Positions 1 through 9,688 are shown, counted from the first letter of the stretch. The stretch is 64,000 nt of DNA from RH-AL1 sp964244495 (GCA_964244495.1 CAXTIU010000013.1:34636-98635), one strand, 5' to 3'. A program made the numbers and translations. Notes: generated by a model not told the origin, from the sequence alone.

Positions 1-1
1 C

Positions 2-1021
2 TACCTCGACATGTCGGCCGGCCGCGTGGCGCTGCCTTTCGAGCTACCGGTCGACGTCCGCACCCTCGACAAGCTGACCATCACCGCCTGCGGGACCGCC
101 TACATGGCGGGACTGACGGCGAAATACTGGTTCGAGCGGTACGCCCGCCTGCCCGTGACGATCGAGGTGGCGTCGGAGTTCCGCTACGGCGAGGCGCCCA
201 TGACCCCCGGCGGCCTCACGATCGTGGTGTCGCAATCGGGTGAGACGGCGGACACGCTCGCCTCGCTGCGCTACGCGCGGGTGAACGGGCAGGGCATCCT
301 GGCGATCGTCAATGTCGCGACCTCGACCATGGCGCGCGAGAGCGACATCGTTGCCCCGACCCTCGCCGGCCCGGAGATCGGCGTCGCCTCGACGAAGGCC
401 TTCACCTGCCAGCTCGCCGTGCTGGCCTGCCTCGCGCTCGCGATCGGCCGCGCCAGGGGCGTCCTTTCCGAGGCGGAGGAGGCGCGGCTCGTCGCGGGGC
501 TGATCGCCGTGCCGGGCCTGATGGCGGAGACGATCAAGCGCGAAGCGGACGTGGAGCACCTCGCCCGCGAGCTCGGCAAGGCGCGCGACGTGCTGTATCT
601 CGGGCGCGGGACATCGTACCCCTTGGCGATGGAAGGGGCGCTGAAGCTCAAGGAGCTGAGCTACATCCACGCGGAAGGCTATCCCGCCGGTGAGCTGAAG
701 CACGGACCGATCGCGCTCATCGACGAGACGATGATCGTCATCGTGATCGCCCCCCACGATGGGGTGTACGAGAAGACGATGTCGAACATGCAGGAGGTGG
801 CGGCGCGCGGCGGCCGACTGGTGCTGATCGGCGATAGTCGGATCGAAGGGGATTTCGCCGGGCAGGCCGAGGCGATGATCGTGCTGCCCGACATGGCGCC
901 GGACTTCACGGCGATGGTCTACGCCCTGCCGGTGCAGATGCTCGCCTACCACACGGCGGTGGCCATGGGGAAGGACGCCGACCAGCCGCGCAACCTGGCG
1001 AAGAGCGTGACGGTGGAGTAG
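2..1021 (+). CDS. glmS: Glutamine-fructose-6-phosphate aminotransferase (isomerizing), C-terminal part
   Basis: This is the 3' part of GlmS, cut by the window edge; the reading frame is open back to base 2. The enzyme makes glucosamine-6-phosphate from fructose-6-phosphate and glutamine in the cytoplasm, the first step towards UDP-GlcNAc, peptidoglycan and lipid A. Only the two SIS sugar-isomerase domains are present. Visible landmarks are CGTAYMAGL and SQSGETADT in the first SIS domain, STKAFTCQL, then KELSYIHAEGYPAGELKHGP in the second SIS domain and the C-terminal NLAKSVTVE, whose lysine is the conserved isomerase residue. The N-terminal glutaminase domain with its Cys1 lies outside the window. 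The internal ATG at base 11 is not a real start because homologous sequence continues upstream of it. Confidence 0.95.
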   Translation, partial: YLDMSAGRVALPFELPVDVRTLDKLTITACGTAYMAGLTAKYWFERYARLPVTIEVASEFRYGEAPMTPGGLTIVVSQSGETADTLASLRYARVNGQGILAIVNVATSTMARESDIVAPTLAGPEIGVASTKAFTCQLAVLACLALAIGRARGVLSEAEEARLVAGLIAVPGLMAETIKREADVEHLARELGKARDVLYLGRGTSYPLAMEGALKLKELSYIHAEGYPAGELKHGPIALIDETMIVIVIAPHDGVYEKTMSNMQEVAARGGRLVLIGDSRIEGDFAGQAEAMIVLPDMAPDFTAMVYALPVQMLAYHTAVAMGKDADQPRNLAKSVTVE

Positions 1022-1055
1022 GGCGGCCGGGCAGGCCGCCGCGATGGATCGACGG

Positions 1056-1748
1056 CTAGGCCGCCGCCGCGGCGAGGCGCTTCGACAGCGCCCTGCCGCC
1101 GGCGGAAACCTTGCCCGCGGGCGTGATCATGGCGAGGCGCTTGCTGAGCGAGGCCCAAAGCGTCTTCATCTCCTCGGCGGCCTTGCCTTCCGGCTCGACC
1201 TCGGTCGGTCCCATACCCTCCCGCGCCGCTTCCTGGTAGGCGACGCGCGAGGCGATCAACGGGCGAAGCAGGCCGCCCATGCTTTCCAGCGCCGCCGCGC
1301 CGTCGAGCACGCGCTGGCTTTCTTGCATCGCCGGGCATTGATTGAGGACGAACGCGAAGTCCTTGGAAAGCGTCTTGAGCTTGCCGCGCGTGACCTCGCT
1401 CGACCAGATGTCGAAGATGGTGGGGCGCGCGGGGATGATGCAAAGGTCGGCGGCCCTCATCGCGGCGTCGGCGGCCGGCGTGTCGGTCGCCGGCGTGTCG
1501 ATGATCACCAGGGTGACCTTGCCCTTCGCGAGCGCGGCGAGCGCCTCCGGCAGCTTGGCCGCCGAGACGGTCTCGACCGCCATCGTCGCGTCGTTGCGGC
1601 GCCGCGCCCATCTCGTGAGCGATTTCTGCGGGTCCATGTCGATGAGGAAGACCCGCTCGCCGGCGGCTTGAGCGACGACGGCCAGGCAGGCCGCGAGCGT
1701 GCTCTTCCCGGATCCGCCCTTCTGCGTCACCATCGCAACCGTACGCAT
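1056..1748 (-). CDS. ParA/MinD-family ATPase
   Basis: A 230-residue P-loop ATPase of the ParA family. The deviant Walker A motif KGGSGKST follows directly after the N-terminal beta strand (MRTVAMVTQ), the Walker A' region reads DMDPQKSLTRW, and a Walker B-like VIIDTPATDT lies near residue 82. The family uses ATP-dependent dimerisation for segregation or positioning of DNA or protein cargo. I chose the ATG at 1748 rather than an upstream one at 1778 because the Walker A motif in short ParA proteins sits within the first 20 residues. No parB gene or parS-like sequence is seen beside it, so this is probably an orphan ParA and not the chromosome partition pair. It is transcribed away from rarA. 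The cargo is unknown. Confidence 0.85.
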   Translation of the reverse strand: MRTVAMVTQKGGSGKSTLAACLAVVAQAAGERVFLIDMDPQKSLTRWARRRNDATMAVETVSAAKLPEALAALAKGKVTLVIIDTPATDTPAADAAMRAADLCIIPARPTIFDIWSSEVTRGKLKTLSKDFAFVLNQCPAMQESQRVLDGAAALESMGGLLRPLIASRVAYQEAAREGMGPTEVEPEGKAAEEMKTLWASLSKRLAMITPAGKVSAGGRALSKRLAAAAA

Positions 1749-1896
1749 GTGAGGGGATCCCGTCCTGCCAGCCGACACTGCGTCGCATTAGATCCCCGAG
1801 ATGGTTAACGAAAGGTTTCCGAGCCTTGGGGGGCCTGTGCGGCAGCCAGGATCGGAAGGGCTGGCTTTGGTGGAGGAGTACGCTCAAGATGAGCTC

Positions 1897-3225
1897 ATGA
1901 CGCTGTTCTCCGCCGCAGGGCTCGAAGCCGACGTTCCCCGACCGCTGGCCGATCGCTTGCGGCCAACGACGCTCGCCGAGGTCGGCGGCCAGGACCACCT
2001 CGTCGGCCCGCGTGGCGCGCTTTCCCGGCTGATCGCGGCAGGCTCGATCGGTTCGCTCATCTTCTGGGGGCCGCCCGGCACCGGCAAGACGACGGTGGCC
2101 CGCCTCCTCGCCGGCGAGACCCGGCTCGCCTTCGTCCAGGTTTCGGCGATCTTCACCGGCGTCGCCGAGCTGAAGAAGGTGTTCGAGGAGGCGAGACGGC
2201 GGCGTTCGAGCGGGCAGGGCACGCTGCTGTTCGTCGACGAGATCCACCGCTTCAACCGCGCCCAGCAGGACGGTTTCCTCCCGGTGATGGAGGACGGCAC
2301 GATCACCTTGATCGGCGCGACGACGGAGAACCCGAGCTTCGAGCTCAACGCGGCCCTGCTGTCGCGAGCCCGCGTGCTGACCTTCAGGGCGCTGGACGAC
2401 GCGGCGCAGGAGAAGCTGCTGGCGCGCGCGGAGGCGGTCGAGAGGAAGCCGCTGCCGCTCGACGACGGCGCCCGCGCCGCGCTGATCCGCATGGCCGATG
2501 GCGACGGTCGTGCCGCCCTGACGCTCGCGGAAGACCTGTGGCGGGCCGCCGAGCCCGGACAGGTGCTCGACCAACTGGCGCTCGGCGATGTCGTGCAACG
2601 TCGCGCGCCGATCTACGACAAGGCGCGGGAGGGTCACTACAACCTGATCAGCGCGCTGCACAAGAGCGTGCGCGGGTCGGACCCCGATGCCGCGCTCTAT
2701 TACCTCGCGCGCATGTTCGATGGCGGCGAGGACCCGCTTTTCATCGCGCGGCGCGTCGTGCGGATGGCGGTGGAGGACATCGGGCTCGCCGATCCGCAGG
2801 CGCTGGTGGTCGCCAACGCCGCCAAGGACGCCTACGACTTCCTCGGCTCGCCCGAGGGCGAACTCGCCATCGCGGAGGCGGTGATCTACGTCGCCAGCGC
2901 CCCGAAATCCAACGCCGCCCTCCTCGCCTTCAAGGCGGCAGCGCGCCTCGCGCGGGAGCACGGCTCGTTGATGCCGCCTAAGGTGATCCTCAACGGATCG
3001 ACCAAGCTGATGAAGAGCGAGGGTTACGGCACCGGCTACGCCTACGACCACGACGAGCCCGATGCCTTCTCCGGACAGGATTATTGGCCGGACGCGCTCG
3101 GGCGGCAGGTTCTCTACGAACCAACGGAGCGCGGCTTCGAGGGGGAGATCGCCGAGCGGATGCGGCGCTGGGCCGAGCTGCGTCGGCAGCGGCGAGACGC
3201 GTTCCCGGCTCCAGGAACGCCGTGA
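1897..3225 (+). CDS. rarA: Replication-associated recombination protein A (RarA/MgsA AAA+ ATPase)
   Basis: A clamp-loader-like AAA+ ATPase that acts at stalled replication forks. The sequence has the family opening PLADRLRPTTLAEVGGQDHL, Walker A GPPGTGKTT, Walker B LLFVDEIHRFNRAQQD, sensor 1 IGATTENPSFELN and the C-terminal MgsA domain with the conserved YNLISALHKS and KVILNGSTKLMK stretches. The open frame extends upstream to 1801, but the extra 32 residues do not look like the family; the start at 1897 (MTLFSAAGLEADV) gives 442 residues, the usual length. A GTG at 1870 is another in-frame possibility. The gene is divergent from the ParA gene and convergent with phaC. All motor motifs appear intact. 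Confidence 0.93.
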   Translation: MTLFSAAGLEADVPRPLADRLRPTTLAEVGGQDHLVGPRGALSRLIAAGSIGSLIFWGPPGTGKTTVARLLAGETRLAFVQVSAIFTGVAELKKVFEEARRRRSSGQGTLLFVDEIHRFNRAQQDGFLPVMEDGTITLIGATTENPSFELNAALLSRARVLTFRALDDAAQEKLLARAEAVERKPLPLDDGARAALIRMADGDGRAALTLAEDLWRAAEPGQVLDQLALGDVVQRRAPIYDKAREGHYNLISALHKSVRGSDPDAALYYLARMFDGGEDPLFIARRVVRMAVEDIGLADPQALVVANAAKDAYDFLGSPEGELAIAEAVIYVASAPKSNAALLAFKAAARLAREHGSLMPPKVILNGSTKLMKSEGYGTGYAYDHDEPDAFSGQDYWPDALGRQVLYEPTERGFEGEIAERMRRWAELRRQRRDAFPAPGTP

Positions 3226-3270
3226 AAAGGGACGGCGCCGTCGAGGATCATGCGCATGATGCCGTGCGCC

Positions 3271-5172
3271 TCAGCTCCTGATCCGAACGTAGTCGCCCGG
3301 CGCGTCGGCGAGGATGGGCAGCTTGCCGCCGCCGGGCACGCGCGCCGGGACCATGTGCGGGGCCTGCCCCGACAGCCAATCGAACCAGTCGCCCCACCAG
3401 CTCCCGTCGATGGTCGTGGCGAGCGGCAGCCAGTCCTGCAACTCGCTGAAGGGTTTCGGACCGATCGCGTAGTTGTATTTGGCCTTGGCCGGCGGGTTGA
3501 CCACGCCGGCGATGTGTCCCGACGCTCCCAGCACGTAGCGGACCGGGCCGCCGAAGAGCTTGGCACCGCGATACACCGAGGGCGCGGGCGCGATGTGGTC
3601 CTCCTTCGCCGCCACGAAGTAGCTCGGAACAGTGATGTCGCCGAGGCTCAGAGGCAGGCCGCCCATGGTCAGCTCGCCCTTGGCGAGCTTGTTGCCGATG
3701 TAGAAATTACGCAGGTAGAACGAGTGGTTGCGCGCCGGCAGACGTGTCGCGTCCGAGTTCCAGTAGAGCAGGTCGAAGGCGGCGGGTGGCTTCCCCTTCA
3801 TGTAGTTGTTCACGACGTAGGACCAGACGAGGTCGGTCGGACGCAGCATGTTGAAGGCCATCGCCATGGTCGAGCCTTCGAGGTAGCCGGTGTCCTCCAT
3901 CTTGGCCTCGAGCCCTTTCAATTGCTCCTCGTCGATGAACACCTGAATGTCGCCGGCATCGGTGAAGTCGGTTTGAGCGGTGAAGAACGTCGCGTTCTTG
4001 ATCCGACGGTCACCCGTCTTCGCCATGGTGGCGAGACCCGTCGCCAGCAGCGTGCCGCCGACGCAGTAGCCGAGCGCGCTGAGGTTCTCTTCGCCACTGG
4101 CCGAGCGCACCGCGTCGACGGCCTCGAACAAGCCTTCGCGCATGTAGGATTCGAAGGTCTTCTCCTTGTGGCGGGCGTCCGGGTTCACCCAGGAGATCAT
4201 GAACACGGTCAAGCCCTGCCCCACCGCCCAGCGCACGAAGCTCTTCTCGGGATTGAGGTCGAGGATGTAGAACTTGTTGATCCACGGCGGCACGACGAGA
4301 AGCGGTCGCTTCAACACCGTGTCCGTGGATGGCGCGTACTGGATCAGCTCCAACAGGTCGTTGCGGAAGACGATCTTGCCGGGGGTCACGGCGACATTGA
4401 CGCCGAGTTCGAACTTGCTCGTGTCCGTTTGTCGGATGCGCAACTGTCCGCCGCCGGCCTCCATGTCCTCGGCGAGCAGGGCGGCCCCTCGAACGAGGTT
4501 GTCGCCGTTGGAGGCCAACGTCTGACGCATCAGCTCGGGGTTGGTGACGAGGAAGTTCGCGGGCGACAGGGCGCTGGTGATCTGGCGCAGGTAGAACCGG
4601 GCCTTGGCGCGGGTTCGCGGCTCGACGCTGTCCGATCGCTCGACGAGTTCCTCCGCCCAGGTGGTGCCGATGGCGTGGGCCTGACGCAGGAAGTCGTAGA
4701 GCGGCATGTCGTGCCACTCGGGGGCGCTGTAGCGCTTGTCGCCTTTCGTCGGCGGCACGACCGGCGCGACGACCTCTCCGCTCATCCGCCGATAGGTCTG
4801 CGACCAGAGCTGAAGGAAGGGTTGAGCGATGGCCGCCTGCGCCTGGACGAGCCGCTGGGGATCACTCGTCCAGTGCTCGACGACCTTGCCGATCGAAGCG
4901 ATCGCCACGGCAACCGTGTCCGACATGTCGTTCTTGCGGACGTCGCCCGCCTCGAACGGCTTGAGATAGGCGGCGAGCGCCTTGCCCGACTGCTCGATGA
5001 AGCGGGCGGTGTTGGTGGCCAGCCGCTCGATGTCCAGGCCCGGCGTCTCGACGCCTGTTCCGGACGGTACCGGAAGACCCGTCGGATGGACTGCGGAATC
5101 GGGAGGGGACGGCGCCGGCATCGGCGCCGGAGGCTCGATCAACGGATTTCGCAGGTGAGCCGAGGAAGTCAT
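3271..5172 (-). CDS. phaC: Class I polyhydroxyalkanoate synthase
   Basis: PhaC polymerises (R)-3-hydroxyacyl-CoA into polyhydroxyalkanoate at the granule surface. The lipase-box-like GYCVGG carries the catalytic cysteine; the aspartate lies in AKEDHIAP and the histidine in GASGHIAGVVNPP. At 633 residues it matches class I enzymes. The start at 5172 is preceded by a purine-rich AAGGCAAGG; an ATG 78 bases further upstream lacks this. The N-terminal 45 residues are rich in Pro and Ser, as often seen in this class. No phaA, phaB or phasin gene lies next to it, so the precursor genes are elsewhere. The neighbour at 5320 is divergent and may share the promoter region. Confidence 0.94.
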   Translation of the reverse strand: MTSSAHLRNPLIEPPAPMPAPSPPDSAVHPTGLPVPSGTGVETPGLDIERLATNTARFIEQSGKALAAYLKPFEAGDVRKNDMSDTVAVAIASIGKVVEHWTSDPQRLVQAQAAIAQPFLQLWSQTYRRMSGEVVAPVVPPTKGDKRYSAPEWHDMPLYDFLRQAHAIGTTWAEELVERSDSVEPRTRAKARFYLRQITSALSPANFLVTNPELMRQTLASNGDNLVRGAALLAEDMEAGGGQLRIRQTDTSKFELGVNVAVTPGKIVFRNDLLELIQYAPSTDTVLKRPLLVVPPWINKFYILDLNPEKSFVRWAVGQGLTVFMISWVNPDARHKEKTFESYMREGLFEAVDAVRSASGEENLSALGYCVGGTLLATGLATMAKTGDRRIKNATFFTAQTDFTDAGDIQVFIDEEQLKGLEAKMEDTGYLEGSTMAMAFNMLRPTDLVWSYVVNNYMKGKPPAAFDLLYWNSDATRLPARNHSFYLRNFYIGNKLAKGELTMGGLPLSLGDITVPSYFVAAKEDHIAPAPSVYRGAKLFGGPVRYVLGASGHIAGVVNPPAKAKYNYAIGPKPFSELQDWLPLATTIDGSWWGDWFDWLSGQAPHMVPARVPGGGKLPILADAPGDYVRIRS

Positions 5173-5319
5173 GAGCCTTGCCTTTCTTTCTTCGGGCCTG
5201 TCGACCGCTCGCGGCGCGCCGACGCGAAAGTCGTGTCCCGCTTCCGACATAAAGACCGGCTATTCAAACCGGTGAGGCGGCCGCCGCAAGTCGTGCGTTC
5301 GTAACCCCCCGCTGCGAGG

Positions 5320-5727
5320 ATGATCTTGGCCTATCGGCTCGGCCCCTGGTGCCTCGTCGCGTTTGCCGTGCTGGCACCCTGCGCCGGTTGGGCGCAGAAC
5401 GCGTCGGGCGACGCACCGAAGCCCAAGCCGAACAAGTACGGGTCGCCGCTCGATACCTTTCGCAACACGCACTTGTGGACCGACGTTCCCCCCGCGCAAG
5501 ATTTCGTGGAGGCCACCCGGCCCGATCTCAAGAGCCTGCGGTACACGCCCCTCACCGGCGTCGACCCGGTGCGGCCGAAGCCGCGGGATCCCGCCAACGT
5601 GCAGGCGCTGCAGGCTGAGATGGAGCGTTTCGGCGTGGAGAACGAGGCCAAGGCACGGGGCCTCCGAGGCCCCAAGCCCGCCGCCAAGAAGACGAGAAGC
5701 ACGGCCGCCACCGGTCCGATGCCGTAG
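5320..5727 (+). CDS. Hypothetical secreted protein, 135 aa
   Basis: A small exported protein of unknown function. The first 25 residues form a clear signal peptide: a short basic start, the hydrophobic run CLVAFAVLAPCAGWA and a likely cleavage site AWAQ-type at GWA-QN. The mature part is hydrophilic, begins with a Lys/Pro-rich stretch (KPKPNKYGSP), continues with FRNTHLWTDVPPAQDFVEATRP and ends in a basic Lys/Ala/Pro tail. There are no cysteines in the mature region. It lies divergently from phaC and about 200 bases upstream of hom, with no sign of being in the same operon. I do not recognise the family; the predicted location is periplasmic. Confidence 0.65.
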   Translation: MILAYRLGPWCLVAFAVLAPCAGWAQNASGDAPKPKPNKYGSPLDTFRNTHLWTDVPPAQDFVEATRPDLKSLRYTPLTGVDPVRPKPRDPANVQALQAEMERFGVENEAKARGLRGPKPAAKKTRSTAATGPMP

Positions 5728-5924
5728 GGGACCGCGGGCGGGAAGCGGGAACAGGCGCTTAAGGGGCAGCGGGCGCGCACCCGAAGCGACGGTTTGCCTG
5801 CCGTGGTGAAATCAGGCACAAGGCGTGAACGCGGGTGAGGCATGGACTTCGGCGTCGGCCCTGCGAAAGCCAGCCATGTCCCGTTGCCGGCTCCATCAAC
5901 TTACTCCTATCGTCGGATTGCCTG

Positions 5925-7229
5925 ATGTTGCCTCCTTTGCGCGTCGGTGTCGCCGGTCTCGGCTCCGTCGGTGCCGCGGTCCTCGGACTGCTCGGCCGCC
6001 GGGAGGATCTGGCGCTGCGCACCGGGCGGCCGATCGAGGTGACCGGAGTTTCGTCGCGTGATCGCGGCAAGGCGCGCTGCGTCGACCTCCGCGGTGCCGC
6101 GTGGACCGACGACGCCCTCGCCCTCGCCCAAAGCGCGGCCATCGACTGCTTCGTGGAGCTGATCGGCGGCGAGGGTGGCGTGGCCCTGGCGGCGACGCGG
6201 GCCGCGATCGACGCCGGCAAGCACGTCGTCACCGCCAACAAGGCGATGCTCGCCGTCCACGGCCTCGAACTGGCGCGCGCCGCGGAGGCGCGGGGCGTCG
6301 CGCTCCGCTTCGAGGCGGCGGTCGGCGGCGGCATCCCGATCGTCAAGACGCTGCGCGAGGCCCTGGCCGGCAACAGCATCGAACGCGTCTACGGCATCCT
6401 CAACGGCACCTGCAACTACATCCTGACCCGGATGGGCGCGGAGTCGCTGTCCTTCGCCGACTGCCTGGCCGAGGCGCAGCGCCTTGGCTACGCGGAAGCC
6501 GATCCCACCTTCGACGTCGGCGGCTTCGACACCGCGCACAAGCTCGCGATCCTGACGTCGTTGGCTTTCGGCACGCGCGTCGACGCGGCGGCGGTCGGCG
6601 TTGAGGGTATCGAGACGATCACGCTCGCCGACCTCCAGGCCGCCGAAGACCTCGGCTTCCGGATCAAGCTGCTCGGCGTCGCCAAAGCGACCGCGTCGGG
6701 CATCGAGCAGCGCGTGCATCCGACCATGGTCCCGAAGGCGTCCGCGATCGCGCAGACCATGGGCGTGACCAACGCCGTCGTGGTCAACGCGGACGCGGTG
6801 CGCGAGGTCACCCTTTCGGGACCCGGCGCCGGAGGCGAGGCGACCGCCTCGGCGGTCGTCGCCGACATCGCCGACATCGCCAAGGGGGATCGATCGCCGG
6901 CATTCGGGCGGCCAGCCGCCGCGCTGACACCTTTGGAACGGGCCGCGATCGAAACGCATGAGGGGGGCTACTACGTACGCCTCTCGCTGTTCGATCGCCC
7001 GGGCGCCGCCGCCGCGGTCGCCATGCGGATGGCCGAGAAGGGCATCTCGCTCGAAAGCATCGTCCAGCGCTCCCGTCCGGGCGGCAGCGGCGTCACGGGA
7101 AACCCGGTGCCTGTCACCCTGATCACTCACGCGACGGCGGAGAAGGCGATCCGCGAGGCGATCGCGGCGGTCACCGCCGATGGCCACGTGACGGAGAAGC
7201 CGCAGGTCATCCGCATCGAACGGGAATGA
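5925..7229 (+). CDS. hom: Homoserine dehydrogenase
   Basis: Catalyses NAD(P)H-dependent reduction of aspartate-semialdehyde to homoserine, at the branch to threonine and methionine. The N-terminal nucleotide-binding fold is VGVAGLGSVGAAVLGLL, the substrate region includes NGTCNYIL and the family signature region ADPTFDVGGFDTAHKLAILT, and the C-terminal 80 residues form an ACT regulatory domain (YYVRLSLFDRPGAAAAVA). The start at 5925 gives 434 residues, the usual monofunctional length; the open frame further upstream adds non-homologous residues. The stop codon overlaps the recJ start by four bases (ATGA), so the two genes are translationally coupled. Confidence 0.95.
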   Translation: MLPPLRVGVAGLGSVGAAVLGLLGRREDLALRTGRPIEVTGVSSRDRGKARCVDLRGAAWTDDALALAQSAAIDCFVELIGGEGGVALAATRAAIDAGKHVVTANKAMLAVHGLELARAAEARGVALRFEAAVGGGIPIVKTLREALAGNSIERVYGILNGTCNYILTRMGAESLSFADCLAEAQRLGYAEADPTFDVGGFDTAHKLAILTSLAFGTRVDAAAVGVEGIETITLADLQAAEDLGFRIKLLGVAKATASGIEQRVHPTMVPKASAIAQTMGVTNAVVVNADAVREVTLSGPGAGGEATASAVVADIADIAKGDRSPAFGRPAAALTPLERAAIETHEGGYYVRLSLFDRPGAAAAVAMRMAEKGISLESIVQRSRPGGSGVTGNPVPVTLITHATAEKAIREAIAAVTADGHVTEKPQVIRIERE

Positions 7230-9034
7230 TCGTCCCGCAACGCCGCATCGTGCTCGGCGTCGAGCGTTCGCTGAAGGGCCGATCCTGGGCGAGCCGCCTG
7301 GACGAGGCCGGCGAGGCGCAGGCGATGGCCATTGCCCAACTCGGCGGTCACGGCGACCTGCTGTCGCGCATCCTCGCGGCGCGCGGCGTGGTGCCGGCGA
7401 CCGCCGACGCCTACCTCGACCCCGCCGTGCGCGACCTGATGCCGGATCCCTCGAGCCTCGCCGACATGGACGCCGCCGCCGCCCGGCTCGCCGACGCGGT
7501 GGAGGCCGGCCACGCGATCGCGATCTTCGGCGATTACGACGTCGACGGCGCGGCGGCGGCGGCGCTGCTCGCCGACTACCTCACGGCCTGCCACGTCCCC
7601 GCCATGATCCACATCCCCGACCGCGTCTTCGAGGGATACGGGCCGAACGTCGAGGCGATCCGCTCGCTCGCGGCGAGGGGCGCCCGGCTGCTCGTCACGG
7701 TTGATTGCGGGACGACGAGCCACGAGCCGCTCGCGGAGGCCAAGGCGCTCGCCCTCGCGCCCATCGTGCTCGACCACCATCAGGCACCGGAAACGTTGCC
7801 CGATGCCTTGGTCGTCAACCCCAACCGGCTCGACGACCTCTCGGGGCTGGGTCAGCTGTGCGCCGCCGGGATCGTCTTCATGACGCTTGTGGCGGTGCAG
7901 CGGCTGCTCCGCGCGCGCGGCTTCTTCACCGCCCGCCCGGCACCCGACCTGCTCGCCGCGCTCGACCTGGTGGCTTTGGCGACGGTCGCCGACGTCGCCC
8001 CGCTCACCGGCCTCAACCGAGCTTTCGTCAAGAAGGGCCTCGCCGTGATGCGTGCGCGGGGCCGTCCCGGCCTGCGCGCCTTGTTCGACGTGGCGGCGGC
8101 GGACGGACCGGCGAGCGTGTACCAGCTCGGCTACCTCGTGGGGCCGCGCATCAACGCCGGGGGTCGCATCGGCGACGCCGCGCTCGGCGCCCGGCTGCTC
8201 TCCCTCGACGACGAGGACGAGGCGACCGCCATCGCCGCGCGCCTCGACAGGCTGAACCGGGAACGCCAAGTGCTGGAGGCCGCCGCGCTGGAGGTCGCCG
8301 AGGCCGAAGCCATGGCTCAGGTCGGGTTCGACGACGGCGGCGCGGCGATCGTCGTCGCCGACGAGGGATGGCACCCCGGCATCGTCGGCATCATCGCCGG
8401 CCGGCTGCGCGAGGCGTTCGGACGACCGGCCTTCGCCGTCGCGCTTCACGCCGGCGGCGGCACAGGCTCGGGGCGCTCGATCCCCGGCGTGGACCTCGGC
8501 CGCGGCGTGCGGGCGGCGGTCGAGGCCGGCGTGCTGGTCAAGGGCGGCGGCCACGCGATGGCGGCCGGCGTCACGCTGGGGCCGGGCGGGGTGGCGGCCT
8601 TCAAGACCTTCATCGAGGGCGAGGTCCGCGCGGCGACCCTGGCGGCGCGCGCCGCCGAGGCGCTGCTGATCGACGCCACCCTGACCGCCGGAGGGGCGAC
8701 CATCGCGGCGGCGAGCGACATGGAGCGCGCCGGCCCTTTCGGGGCGGGAAGCCCCGAGCCGGTCTTCGCCCTGCCGGCCCATCGCCTCGTCGACGTCGCG
8801 CGGGTCGGCGCGAACCACATCCGCGTCCGGGTGCAGTCGGGCGACGGCGCCAAGCTCGACGCCATCGCCTTCCGCGCCGCCGACGAGCCGCTGGGGCAGG
8901 GGCTGCTCGCGGCGCGGGGCGAGGCGATGCACCTCGCCGGCACCCTCGGCCTCGACCGCTACGGCGGACGCGAACGGGTGCAGCTCCGGATCCTCGACGC
9001 GGCGCCCGTGCGGCACGGCCGCGTGGCGGGCTGA
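7226..9034 (+). CDS. recJ: Single-stranded-DNA-specific exonuclease RecJ
   Basis: A 5'-3' single-strand exonuclease of the DHH superfamily used in RecF-type recombination, mismatch and base excision repair. All phosphoesterase motifs are present: IFGDYDVDG (motif I), VTVDCGT (II), VLDHHQ (III) and ATVADVAPL (IV), followed by the RINAGGRIG stretch and the DHHA1 domain with GWHPGIVGIIAGRL, GSGRSIPGVDLG and KGGGHAMAAG. The C-terminal OB-like part ends at residue 602. The start codon overlaps the hom stop by four bases, and the first 40 residues resemble other alphaproteobacterial RecJ proteins, so this start is favoured. Confidence 0.95.
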   Translation: MIVPQRRIVLGVERSLKGRSWASRLDEAGEAQAMAIAQLGGHGDLLSRILAARGVVPATADAYLDPAVRDLMPDPSSLADMDAAAARLADAVEAGHAIAIFGDYDVDGAAAAALLADYLTACHVPAMIHIPDRVFEGYGPNVEAIRSLAARGARLLVTVDCGTTSHEPLAEAKALALAPIVLDHHQAPETLPDALVVNPNRLDDLSGLGQLCAAGIVFMTLVAVQRLLRARGFFTARPAPDLLAALDLVALATVADVAPLTGLNRAFVKKGLAVMRARGRPGLRALFDVAAADGPASVYQLGYLVGPRINAGGRIGDAALGARLLSLDDEDEATAIAARLDRLNRERQVLEAAALEVAEAEAMAQVGFDDGGAAIVVADEGWHPGIVGIIAGRLREAFGRPAFAVALHAGGGTGSGRSIPGVDLGRGVRAAVEAGVLVKGGGHAMAAGVTLGPGGVAAFKTFIEGEVRAATLAARAAEALLIDATLTAGGATIAAASDMERAGPFGAGSPEPVFALPAHRLVDVARVGANHIRVRVQSGDGAKLDAIAFRAADEPLGQGLLAARGEAMHLAGTLGLDRYGGRERVQLRILDAAPVRHGRVAG

Positions 9035-9437
9035 CCGGGCGGCGGATCGCGCCGTGGAGGCGGTCCGCCGCCGCGACGGCCGTCCCGTCGCCGCGTGTCG
9101 GGAGCGCACGCACCGGCCGACGCTTAAGGCGGTGGTCCGACCGCCGAGTCGGCCCGGTCATGAATCTCGCGGGCACGCACATTCTTGCGTCAGCTGCGTC
9201 ATGCGTCAGGGTTCGAGGGCAGCGACCGCGTCGGTCGGCGGCGGTCGGGAAGGGGAGGGCGGGGGGAACAAGGTAGCGATACCTTTACACCCGGCCGGCG
9301 GCGGCCGCAAGGCTGGTCCCGCACCGCCACGGTCGTGCCGCGATCAGACCCAACGTCGACGGATCAGGCGTTTCGCTGACCTGGGAACCACGTGGTCTTC
9401 CCCGCCGAAAGGTCTCAGCGACACGCGTGAAACCGTA
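9035..9437. other. Intergenic region between recJ and tRNA-Cys
   Basis: About 400 bases without a convincing gene. The open frames in it have no ribosome binding site and an Arg/Gly-rich composition typical of chance reading frames in GC-rich DNA. The only structured element noted is a short inverted repeat at 9128-9145 shortly after recJ. Confidence 0.5.
9128..9145 (+). terminator. Inverted repeat after recJ
   Basis: GGCGGT at 9128-9133 pairs with ACCGCC at 9140-9145 around a six-base loop. It lies about 95 bases after the recJ stop. There is no T-run behind it, so it is at best a weak or factor-dependent termination site. Confidence 0.2.
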
Positions 9438-9511
9438 TGGAGGCCTCGCCCGGAATCGAACCGGGGTGCAAGGATTTGCAGTCCTCTGCGTAACCACTCC
9501 GCCACGAGGCC
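9438..9511 (-). tRNA. tRNA-Cys (GCA)
   Basis: Read on the minus strand this forms a complete 74-base cloverleaf: acceptor GGCCTCG pairing with CGAGGCC, a D arm with GGAGTGG, an anticodon loop CTGCAAA giving anticodon GCA, a T arm with GGTTCGATTCC and an encoded CCA end (TGG at 9438-9440 on the plus strand). The discriminator base is U, as expected for tRNA-Cys. Confidence 0.96.
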
Positions 9512-9688
9512 TCGGTGCGGCAGCGCGCCGGCACGGGGACGCTATAGCAAGGGTCGGCCCGCCGCCGCAATGGAGCACGGCGCGAAAACGACGACGGCAC
9601 GGATCCGATGAAATTACGACGCGGGCGATCGCGCGGCCTTTGCAAGGCCGCCCCGGCTTGCTATAGGGCGCCCTCGCCGCGGCGATGA

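Noticed and set aside
946..3051. A 701-codon open frame on the minus strand opposite rarA and the ParA gene
   Set aside because: It is the antisense shadow of GC-rich coding sequence: Arg/Gly/His-rich, no domain, and it overlaps two genes with clear motifs.
5790..5830. A possible SAM-II-type riboswitch upstream of hom (CGTGGTGA and a GCCTG/CAGGC hairpin)
   Set aside because: Only the first eight bases resemble the consensus; the pseudoknot partner and the conserved core were not found.
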